Below, piece after piece: positions 1 through 6,434 of a stretch of DNA of 15,522 nucleotides (within the stretch, counting starts at the first letter, position 1; each line of letters begins with the position of its first letter). The notes beneath the pieces were generated by a model that was not told where the DNA came from, made no database searches, and worked only from the letters and a program-made list of their open reading frames with translations. The stretch is from NIOZ-UU13 sp032250555 (GTDB lineage Bacteria > Planctomycetota > Phycisphaerae > Sedimentisphaerales > Anaerobacaceae). Location: positions 1 through 15,522 of the forward strand of contig JAVVFI010000084.1 of assembly GCA_032250555.1 (NCBI GenBank), in the 5' to 3' direction. Position numbers and translations under genes: made by a program.

Positions 1-333
1 ACCTTTGATGATAAAGCCGTTATAATTCTTATTTTCATTCACCTTAAGCCAGAATGTTATTGTCCAGGTAGTAAGGTCCAGACTCGGGTCACTTCCGCAA
101 TCGAGCCAGTCATCTACACCGTCGAATTCCAGGGCGCCGCCGAAATAACCCATAACCCATTGTGGATCGCCATTGAAGATGCCGTCGTTGCCGTTACCGC
201 TTGAGTCAACTGCGGTAGTTCCGGAACCCTCATCAAACCTCCACCAGCCGACAAGCTCTGCTTTAGTAGTACCGGTAAGAGCAAAGACAAACATCGAAAC
301 AAAAAGAACCGGATAACCCAATTTTCTACACAT
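1..333 (-). CDS. Secreted LamG-domain protein, 3' part missing (array unit 1)
   Basis: The first 111 codons of a gene that runs off the left edge. The start ATG at 331-333 is fixed by an AGGAGGA Shine-Dalgarno sequence at 340-346, as in the other array genes. Residues 1-25 form a Sec signal peptide (MCRK, then a hydrophobic core LFVSMFVFAL, then TTKA) with likely cleavage after Ala25. From residue 26 the sequence is a typical concanavalin A-like LamG domain start: LVGWWRFDEGSG, then DSSGNGNDG, then a GGALEFDGVDDWL motif, then the strand TWTITFWLKV. LamG domains of this kind usually bind glycans or act as adhesion modules. The promoter and leader belong to the same family as the four complete units, so the missing part probably carries the same Fn3-like chassis and C-terminal domain. 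That part is inference. Confidence 0.85.
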   Translation of the reverse strand, partial: MCRKLGYPVLFVSMFVFALTGTTKAELVGWWRFDEGSGTTAVDSSGNGNDGIFNGDPQWVMGYFGGALEFDGVDDWLDCGSDPSLDLTTWTITFWLKVNENKNYNGFIIKG

Positions 334-531
334 AATTAGTCCTCCTTTTAATTAGATATAGGTTGTTGATTGGAAGTTACAAAATTATCTGCAAAGCACG
401 CATCTTCCGTTTACGGCTATGCGCATTGCATAAAAGCTCCTCCTGTATTGAAATCAAAAGAATTGCACCGGCTTCATTAACTCAAAACCACAGTTGCCCA
501 ACTTACCCAGGCACAAACTTCGCTAATATTA
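334..531 (-). promoter_or_regulatory. 5' leader of array unit 1 with a five-codon upstream reading frame
   Basis: About 190 nt of untranslated leader, shorter than the 270-280 nt leaders of the other units. It keeps the first conserved element: a perfect GGAGGAG (437-443) five bases ahead of an ATG at 429-431. The frame there reads Met-Gln-Cys-Ala and then stops (417-431). The ATG-xxx-TGC-GC pattern matches the other leaders. It lacks the TTTGG/CCAAA hairpin found just ahead of the gene in units 2-5. The second Shine-Dalgarno sequence (340-346) serves the LamG gene. Confidence 0.55.
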
Positions 532-561
532 TCTATACCAGATTATTCACCTTCTCGTCAA
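532..561 (-). promoter_or_regulatory. Sigma-70-type promoter of array unit 1
   Basis: Read on the minus strand: -35 TTGACG (556-561), 18 bp spacer, -10 TATAGA (532-537) followed by TAATATT. The other four units have the same boxes with 17 bp spacing. The spacer ends in TGG, like units 3 and 4. Confidence 0.65.
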
Positions 562-605
562 GGAAAATCCTTGCTGGATTGACGATAAACTTTCAGGTAT
601 CAATG

Positions 606-643
606 AAAAAAGGGCCTATACCGAACCAAATCAGTATAGGCCC
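606..643 (-). terminator. Intrinsic terminator of array unit 2
   Basis: A perfect 10-bp inverted repeat (GGGCCTATAC at 612-621 and GTATAGGCCC at 634-643) encloses a 12-nt loop. It is followed in the minus-strand sense by six T residues (606-611). It lies 50 nt after the stop codon at 694 and belongs to the terminator family that ends each complete array gene. Confidence 0.85.
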
Positions 644-693
644 CGAATTTATAAACCTACTTCACCGTTTTAATTGACCATCAAATCCTTTCT

Positions 694-3303
694 CTAAGGT
701 GTCGGTAAAAGCAAACGAACATCATCGAAGTACATCGAACCTGAACCGCCTGTAACCGATCTAAAACCAATACTAATCGTATTGACATTATTAAGGTTCA
801 CATTGAAGTCCGACAGGCTGATTTTCCATTCGGTCCAGTCCTCTACCTGTGCTGCATTAGCATCAGGATTATCGACACTAGCGGTACCGTTGAGAATAAC
901 ATACATCGTCTCGGCCGCGTTGGCCGCATCGCCGATGTACCATATCGCTAATGTATCGACACCGTTCTCCGTCCAGTTACGGGTATCAGTCAATGTCAAG
1001 GTCGCCTCGGATTTGCCTACGCCGTTGTCGTACGCAAACGGCATCGACTGATTACCGCTGTGAACGATAGTCTGCTCGGCAAATGGAGGATCTAAGTGAC
1101 CAACGGTAGAACCGTTTGTTGCAGGATTGTCGAATCCGTCAATCCAGGCCAGATATATCCTGTTACTGCCTTCCTCGCCTTCGTTAATGTCGTTGTAGCT
1201 CTCCATATTGTCCACAATAAGGAAGTTGGCTGTCGTAAAGCTCCAGAGGTTACCCGTCTGTATCGTACCGCCGTCTTCGACCTCATCCACACGCCAGTAG
1301 TAAGTGGTGTCCCATTCGAGCGGTCCGGGATCATAGCTCTCAGAGCCGAGCTGTTTGCTGCCCTTGTACTCGGCGGAACTGCTATCGGCGTTTCTCACTG
1401 CATCCGCATCAGTTCCGAAATAGACTTCATGAGAAGCCGCCGCGTCTCCGGCACTCCAGCTAAGAGTAGCTTTCTGGCTCACATCCACAGCATTATTAGC
1501 CGGATTTGCCTGGTTTGCCTTTACAGGCAGCGAAAGGGCCGCCTGGGGAATCAGCTCCTTTGGCGTGCTGGGGCTTGACCAGCGAAGCTCTGCTACCGCA
1601 CCGCCGCCGTTCTCATAATACTCCATTACAAGGCCATACGAACTGCCTGCGACCAGGTCTATCGTTCCTCTGTGTTCGGTTGTGCCCTGATCTATCCACC
1701 GATCTATAATCTGTTGACCGTCAACCCAGAGTCGCACGCCGTCATCGGTACTGCTATAGAACGTATAGGTCTCGGTAAAGGCCGCTTCCACCTCACCGGT
1801 CCATCTGGCCGAGAAGTTATCGACGCCGACTGTATCATCCGGTCCTGCGTCGCCCCAGGCAAAGTTGATTTGAGGATCTGTACGTGTCAGTACGAGATTA
1901 CCTAAATCCATACCTGAGAAATATTCCCCTTTGACACCTCCTCCGACCTTGGCCGTTGTGAAGCTCCATACGTCACCTTTATAAGTGGTGATGGCATCGA
2001 ACTCATCTACTCGCCAGTAGTAAGTCTTGTCTGGCTCAAGAGTGTCCAGAGCATAAGTCGTAGTTCCCTGGGGAAGTCCGCCGGCGGCGTTGTTCACATC
2101 GTCAAAGTTGTCGCCAAAATACACCGTGTGTAATTTCCCGCCGAAACCTTCCGTCCAGCTAAGGTCTGCTTCTACGTCAATAAACTTTGCGCCGTCTGCA
2201 GGCATGGCGTTGTAAGCAGTCTTGGGAGGAATACTAAAACTCCAGACAGGGCCCTTCCACGGACTGTTCGGATCGGCATCATTGACTTCATCAACTCGCC
2301 AGTAGTAAGTCGTACCCGGAATAAGACCATCAGGAAAAGCGAATCCCGGAAAGCCCGCTACTGCATTCGCCGCGGCTTGGTTGCCTATGAACGTGCCTTC
2401 GGCGCCGGCATCCACATCGTCAAAGTTAGTTCCCATGTACACATCGTGAGAAACCGCGTAATATCCCGCTCTCCACGCCAGACTGATCCATGTGTCTTCA
2501 TGCAAAGCACCGTCATCCGGAACCGGACGCCGGGCGAACGGGTTGCCGCCGCCGCTGCCCAGATTGGGGAGATACCAGTTGTTAATCCATTCACTTATAA
2601 CTTCACCGCGCGGGTCATTATCTTGACTGGCTGTCTGGTAGAAAATGCCTAATCGGCCGCCGGTTTCTGTATTATGAACGATAACCGGATCAGCTCTTGT
2701 TCCTGCATCGTTTTGAGCAAGAATAAGTTCGGCCTCCCAGGCGCCATCGAGTTCATCAAGATGGAAGGGGCGGTCAGTTGCGTAATCTACTAAAGTCGGA
2801 GTGAATTCCTGGCCGTCGGCGGTAACAACAACTTGTGTATCATCGTCCCACATTGTAATGCTGGGATTGTCCATCATTGCTCGTATTCCACCTTCGCCAT
2901 TTGTCCCGGCACCATTTACGACGTAGAACATATAGTCACCGGTATTAACAATACAATTACCGTCATCTAAGAATAATTCAGCTAATGAGCCGTCATCCTG
3001 TGAATTACCAGGTTCATAAATAGTATCTGGGAACTGTCCGCACATAATTAAAAGATCTGATAAGCCGTCACCGGTGTGGGCTATCACCCAATCGGCAAGG
3101 GCATCTTGATCATTTGGTCCGAATTGTTCGACCAGAGCCCCCGTTACGTTGTCGGCAATTTCCTGCATTTCGCGGTCAGCCGCACCTTGACTAAACCAGC
3201 CTGCTTGTGTTGAAATCGCTATATCAATAACAGCCATAGCCGACGAGCTGAATGAAAATGCGACTAAGAACACAAACACTAAATGTTTCGTTTTGTTAGA
3301 CAT
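694..3303 (-). CDS. Secreted modular protein: alpha/beta head, Fn3-like modules, PA14, conserved C-terminal domain (array unit 2)
   Basis: An 869-aa protein; the start at 3303 has AGGAGG five bases upstream. Residues 1-24 are a signal peptide (ends SSSAMA). Residues 25-247 form an alpha/beta head with DLLIMCGQFPDT (83-94) and a later GNCIVNTGDYMFYV strand. It resembles a glutamine-amidotransferase-like or ThuA-like fold, with no catalytic set I can defend. Three Fn3-like modules follow (about 256-358, 359-451, 595-692), each with the YYWRVDE signature. A PA14 domain sits at about 455-592 (KGEYFSG at the start, then STDDGVRLWVDGQQIID). PA14 domains commonly bind sugars. Residues 693-869 are the C-terminal domain shared by the array, ending DDVRLLLPTP. 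No transmembrane anchor, LPXTG or PEP-CTERM motif is visible. I infer an extracellular or surface binding protein. The enzymatic role, if any, is unknown. Confidence 0.85.
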   Translation of the reverse strand: MSNKTKHLVFVFLVAFSFSSSAMAVIDIAISTQAGWFSQGAADREMQEIADNVTGALVEQFGPNDQDALADWVIAHTGDGLSDLLIMCGQFPDTIYEPGNSQDDGSLAELFLDDGNCIVNTGDYMFYVVNGAGTNGEGGIRAMMDNPSITMWDDDTQVVVTADGQEFTPTLVDYATDRPFHLDELDGAWEAELILAQNDAGTRADPVIVHNTETGGRLGIFYQTASQDNDPRGEVISEWINNWYLPNLGSGGGNPFARRPVPDDGALHEDTWISLAWRAGYYAVSHDVYMGTNFDDVDAGAEGTFIGNQAAANAVAGFPGFAFPDGLIPGTTYYWRVDEVNDADPNSPWKGPVWSFSIPPKTAYNAMPADGAKFIDVEADLSWTEGFGGKLHTVYFGDNFDDVNNAAGGLPQGTTTYALDTLEPDKTYYWRVDEFDAITTYKGDVWSFTTAKVGGGVKGEYFSGMDLGNLVLTRTDPQINFAWGDAGPDDTVGVDNFSARWTGEVEAAFTETYTFYSSTDDGVRLWVDGQQIIDRWIDQGTTEHRGTIDLVAGSSYGLVMEYYENGGGAVAELRWSSPSTPKELIPQAALSLPVKANQANPANNAVDVSQKATLSWSAGDAAASHEVYFGTDADAVRNADSSSAEYKGSKQLGSESYDPGPLEWDTTYYWRVDEVEDGGTIQTGNLWSFTTANFLIVDNMESYNDINEGEEGSNRIYLAWIDGFDNPATNGSTVGHLDPPFAEQTIVHSGNQSMPFAYDNGVGKSEATLTLTDTRNWTENGVDTLAIWYIGDAANAAETMYVILNGTASVDNPDANAAQVEDWTEWKISLSDFNVNLNNVNTISIGFRSVTGGSGSMYFDDVRLLLPTP

Positions 3304-3478
3304 AATAGTCCTCCTTAAAAAAAGTTAAAAAATACCTTTCTTTGGCCACACACCAAAATCCCGATATCCCGGGATTATTCTTATCATATGATTTGCTAAT
3401 CGATGAGAAGTACGGAAAGGAAGCTGCGCAACACAATATCCGGCCGTTACCTAATATTACACTACCAGCGCAACACAT
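3296..3478 (-). CDS. Possible leader peptide gene overlapping the start of unit 2
   Basis: A 60-codon frame beginning MCCAGSVILG and ending KEDYYV, preceded by GGAGGAG at five bases. It is the longest member of the upstream frames in the array leaders. It contains two Cys-Cys-Ala sites (residues 2-4 and 16-18). Its stop TAA (3296-3298) overlaps the start of the main gene as ATGTCTAA, an 8-nt overlap of the kind used for coupled reinitiation. It shares NNPxxSGFWxxAK near its end with the unit 5 upstream frame. Against a true gene: the frames of units 1, 3 and 4 stop early, so the similarity may reflect conserved RNA structure and not a conserved peptide. Confidence 0.35.
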   Translation of the reverse strand: MCCAGSVILGNGRILCCAASFPYFSSISKSYDKNNPGISGFWCVAKERYFLTFFKEDYYV

Positions 3479-3581
3479 AACAACTCCTCCCTAATATGTA
3501 CAAATCAAAAGCTCATCTGCCGGGATACAAAAACTCACATATCTATCTCAACAAAACAAACTTCATCTGATATCTATACTA
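3304..3581 (-). promoter_or_regulatory. Conserved 5' leader of array unit 2
   Basis: About 270 nt between the promoter and the gene. In the direction of transcription it holds: a short possible stem (GATA/TATC around 3524-3547) with a T-rich loop; the conserved word TTTGTACATA; a GGAGGAG site (3484-3490) ahead of an upstream ATG at 3476-3478; a perfect 7-bp inverted repeat AATCCCG/CGGGATT (3358-3377); the TTTGG-7 nt-CCAAA hairpin at 3341-3357; and the gene's own AGGAGG. The upstream ATG region TGTTGCGC is echoed 42 nt further along. The extra Shine-Dalgarno sequence plus paired hairpins suggests a regulatory leader. Its ligand or signal is not evident. Confidence 0.55.
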
Positions 3582-3610
3582 TCTATATCATTTTTTTGTT
3601 CTCCAGTCAA
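3582..3610 (-). promoter_or_regulatory. Sigma-70-type promoter of array unit 2
   Basis: Minus-strand reading: -35 TTGACT (3605-3610), 17 bp spacer, -10 TATAGA (3582-3587) continuing TAGTATAG. The spacer holds a run of seven A and ends TGA, like unit 5. Confidence 0.75.
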
Positions 3611-3666
3611 GAGAAAATCGACGTTTCCCCTCGATTTTGAGCAATTCTGGGTTTGTCCCGGTATGG

Positions 3667-3704
3667 AAAAGGGGCCTATACCGAATCAAATTAGTACAGG
3701 CCCC
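3667..3704 (-). terminator. Intrinsic terminator of array unit 3
   Basis: An 11-bp stem (3671-3681 with 3694-3704) and a 12-nt loop. On the plus strand one pair is an A-C mismatch, but in minus-strand RNA it is a U-G wobble. Four T residues follow in the minus sense (3667-3670). It is 55 nt after the stop codon. Confidence 0.8.
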
Positions 3705-3759
3705 GAATTAGTAAATCAATTGCGCTAACTGCGAATTTTAATTAACAGCTAATCCAAAC

Positions 3760-5901
3760 TTACGGTGCCGGTGCAAGAAGACGAATATCGTCGAAGTATA
3801 TCTTGCCTGCTCCGCCGCTAACCGATCTGAGACCAAGAGTAATCGAACTTACGTTGCTAAGGTTCACACCCTGGTCGGCAAATGCCTGCAAGGGAATACT
3901 CCACTCGGTCCAGGTAAATGCCTGTGCTGCATCTGGATTATCATTATCGACAGTAGCGCTGCCGTTTAGAGTAACATACATCTGCTCGGCTGCATTTCCA
4001 GAACCGCCTATATACCAAATCGTCAGCGTATCGACACCTTTAACTGTCCAGTCTTTATTTGAAGTCAGCGTCAAAGTCGCCTCTGATTTTCCGACGGCGT
4101 TGTTATATTCGAACGGCATCGACTGATTACCGCTATGAACAATAGACTGCTCTGCGAATGGAGGATCAAAATTACCAACGACAGAACCGTTTGTCCCCGG
4201 ATTATCGAAACCATCAATCCATGCAAGATATATCCTGTTGCTCCCGGCATCAGCTTCATCAAGATCATTGTAGCTCTCCATATCATCTATGATAAGGAAG
4301 TTGGCCGTAGTAAAGCTCCAGAGGGGGCCTGTCCACGGACTATCTGCCTCTGCGTTATTTTCCTCATCAACCCGCCAGTAATAGGTAGTATTCCACTCAA
4401 GCTGTCCGGGTTCAATGCTCTCTTCGCCAGGATTTCCGCTGCCCTTCAATTCAAGAGCGGCCGGATCAGCCCCGAAATAAACCTTATATGTATCGGCGAA
4501 AACTCCCGGCACCCATGTAAGAGTTGGTGTCTGTGAAACGTCCTTACCGCCATTGGCCGGATTCGGGCTTCCGACAGCACCTTCAGTTGTAAAGCTCCAG
4601 ACATCGCCTTTATGCGTTTCGACAACATCGAACTCATCGACGCGCCAGTAGTAAGTCTTGGCCATTTTAAGTGTGCCGGGGGTATAAATCACTGTTCCCT
4701 GAGGAAGACCGCCTGTTGCATTGTCAACTTCGTCAAAAGTTTCACCGAAGTAAACAGTGTGCAGTTTCGCTCCGTAACCTGGCGTCCAGGTAAGAGCAAC
4801 ATCCACGCCTATAGATGCTTCACCATCAGCAGGAACGGGGTTGTATGCAGTCGTCGGAGCAGTACTAAAGCTCCAGATATTGCCTTTCCACGGACTGTTT
4901 GGCTCGGCATCATTTACTTCGTCAATTCGCCAGTAATAAGTTGTTCCCGGAACCAGACCTTCCGGCATAGGAAATCCCGGAAAACCGACAACAATAAACA
5001 TCAAGCCCTGGTTGCCGACAAATGTGCCTTCGGCGCCTTCGTTCACAGCATCATAATCATCGCTGATATATACATCATGCGTGACTCCGAAATCTCCCGC
5101 CGACCAGCTAAGATTAGCCCACGTTCCCTCAATTAGTTCCCCGTCTTTCGGACTCGGGCGCCGGGCTTGCGGTTGATCACCGGCGGTAGCATCGGAGAGA
5201 ATCAGATACCCAAATCCTTGGCTCTGGTCATGAGCTTCACGGCTTGTCCAGGTCATCTGGATTTCACGGTCAGCCGAGTCTGTATCATCAATAACAGGGT
5301 GGAAACCAATGATACTGCCTACGGACCAGTCAAAAGGAGTGATTTCTGATTGTGGGATAGCCGCTTCGATAATGTATCCATCGCCGGTTATGGAGGATGC
5401 TGTCTGTAAGTAATCAGCCGCGGTCTGACCGGCACCTTCCATGTCGTCCCAAAGCCATGACTGTTCCTTGAAATCGAAACCGTATTGGTAATGTTCGTCA
5501 TGTCCTGAAACCGCGTTTAACGTCGAGAAAAAGACTTCGATAGCGTCGGCATTCCAGATACTGCCGTCGGTTTTATTTTGAGATAACACGTCGTCTGTCA
5601 CCACTGCTGCTATGTAAACGTTCTCGTCATCCCATAGCATATAGAATTCTCCGCCGCAGTCACCGACGTTGTCCCAACTGGCTGCTCCTGAATTCAATTG
5701 CTCTGCCACATCAAGAACTGCCGGGGTCATCGCTGAAAGATTCCAGTCGCTCAGATCGCCGTCAATTGTAACAGTACCCCGGAGACAGTCTATCACCAGT
5801 TCTTCTCCGGTCTTCGGGTGCACTGCAGGTGGGTCCGCCATCACCACACTCAAGCTCAGCAAGGTGATAATTCCCATGAAAAAGCATTTCTTAGCTAACA
5901 T
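3760..5901 (-). CDS. Secreted modular protein with CBM9-like head, Fn3-like modules and conserved C-terminal domain (array unit 3)
   Basis: The frame is open to 5961, but the start at 5901 is preferred. AAGGAGA lies six bases ahead of it and the product then opens with a signal peptide (MLAKK, hydrophobic core, cleavage near VVMA22), giving 713 aa. Residues about 36-237 match a CBM9/DOMON-like beta-sandwich: TIDGDLSDWN near the start, then WDDENVYIAAVVTDD, then WNADAIEVFFS, and a closing FGYLILSDA. CBM9 modules bind the ends of cellulose and xylan chains. Three Fn3-like modules follow (246-347, 350-440, 441-533). There is no PA14. The array C-terminal domain occupies 534-713 and ends DDIRLLAPAP. 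No catalytic domain is seen. I infer an extracellular polysaccharide-binding protein; the exact ligand is unknown. Confidence 0.85.
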   Translation of the reverse strand: MLAKKCFFMGIITLLSLSVVMADPPAVHPKTGEELVIDCLRGTVTIDGDLSDWNLSAMTPAVLDVAEQLNSGAASWDNVGDCGGEFYMLWDDENVYIAAVVTDDVLSQNKTDGSIWNADAIEVFFSTLNAVSGHDEHYQYGFDFKEQSWLWDDMEGAGQTAADYLQTASSITGDGYIIEAAIPQSEITPFDWSVGSIIGFHPVIDDTDSADREIQMTWTSREAHDQSQGFGYLILSDATAGDQPQARRPSPKDGELIEGTWANLSWSAGDFGVTHDVYISDDYDAVNEGAEGTFVGNQGLMFIVVGFPGFPMPEGLVPGTTYYWRIDEVNDAEPNSPWKGNIWSFSTAPTTAYNPVPADGEASIGVDVALTWTPGYGAKLHTVYFGETFDEVDNATGGLPQGTVIYTPGTLKMAKTYYWRVDEFDVVETHKGDVWSFTTEGAVGSPNPANGGKDVSQTPTLTWVPGVFADTYKVYFGADPAALELKGSGNPGEESIEPGQLEWNTTYYWRVDEENNAEADSPWTGPLWSFTTANFLIIDDMESYNDLDEADAGSNRIYLAWIDGFDNPGTNGSVVGNFDPPFAEQSIVHSGNQSMPFEYNNAVGKSEATLTLTSNKDWTVKGVDTLTIWYIGGSGNAAEQMYVTLNGSATVDNDNPDAAQAFTWTEWSIPLQAFADQGVNLSNVSSITLGLRSVSGGAGKIYFDDIRLLAPAP

Positions 5902-6185
5902 ATTATTTCTCCTTACTTCAACATACAACTTATTATAGGAAATTTCGCTCCGGCCACACACCGAAGACTGACTTCCTTGGATTTTCTCATTAATAAGAGC
6001 TGTTAATTGCTGAGAACTTTGAATATGAAACTGCAGAGCACAGAGTCAAAGCCTTTCTTAAGACCATAATCTCAGCGCAACACATAATAACTCCTCCTCA
6101 ATATGTACAAATAAAAAAACCGTCTTCCGGGAGACAAAAACTGTGGTATCTGCCTCCATAAACACGAATTCCACCGAATATACTA
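5902..6185 (-). promoter_or_regulatory. Conserved 5' leader of array unit 3
   Basis: In order of transcription: a stem GGAGGCA/TGTCTCC (6151-6157 with 6130-6136, one U-G wobble in minus RNA) around a T-rich loop; the word TTTGTACATA; GGAGGAG and an upstream ATG at 6083-6085; then a hairpin TTCGG-7 nt-CCGGA at 5949-5965. That last hairpin corresponds to TTTGG/CCAAA in units 2, 4 and 5. One T-A pair has become C-G and another a U-G wobble, so pairing is kept while sequence changes. AAGGAGA at 5908-5914 serves the main gene. Confidence 0.55.
5990..6085 (-). CDS. Possible leader peptide in the unit 3 leader
   Basis: A 31-aa frame beginning MCCAEIMVLR behind a perfect GGAGGAG at five bases. The first four residues equal those of the unit 2 upstream frame. 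Weaker similarity continues through LCSAVSYSKFSAI. It stops about 90 nt before the main gene, so no overlap coupling is possible here. Translation is not proven. Confidence 0.3.
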   Translation of the reverse strand: MCCAEIMVLRKALTLCSAVSYSKFSAINSSY

Positions 6186-6214
6186 TCTATACCAATTATT
6201 AGCTTTCCAGTCAA
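6186..6214 (-). promoter_or_regulatory. Sigma-70-type promoter of array unit 3
   Basis: Minus-strand reading: -35 TTGACT (6209-6214), 17 bp spacer ending TTGG, -10 TATAGA (6186-6191) continuing TAGTATATTC. It is nearly identical to unit 4. The 130 nt upstream, to 6347, hold nothing I recognise. Confidence 0.75.
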
Positions 6215-6347
6215 GGAGAAAACCCGTCTGATTGGCAATATTTTTCGGCAAAATGCAGTCTTAAAACAGCTTTTAATCCGTTAATAAGGGATGTAATTAA
6301 CAGTGCAAATAGTGTATGGTCATTTGCGGCGTATCTTAAAACCAATC

Positions 6348-6383
6348 AAAAAAGGCCTATACTGAAATAAATCAGCATAGGCC
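6348..6383 (-). terminator. Intrinsic terminator of array unit 4
   Basis: A 9-bp stem (6354-6362 with 6375-6383) with a 12-nt loop and six T residues in the minus sense (6348-6353). One pair is A-C on the plus strand but U-G in minus-strand RNA. It is 51 nt after the stop codon. Confidence 0.82.
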
Positions 6384-6434
6384 CCGAATTTACAAATCTA
6401 TTTCACAGTTGTATGTAACCGTCAAAGCCCTTCT

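Noticed and set aside
114..302. Minus-strand reading frame of 62 codons at the left end
   Set aside because: It is a different frame inside the LamG gene, which has the ribosome-binding site, signal peptide and domain match.
782..1905. Several plus-strand open frames of 67-160 codons opposite the array genes (also around 4135-5136 and 9376-9912)
   Set aside because: They are antisense shadows of repetitive coding sequence, recur at equivalent places in each paralogue, and lack ribosome-binding sites or recognisable domains.
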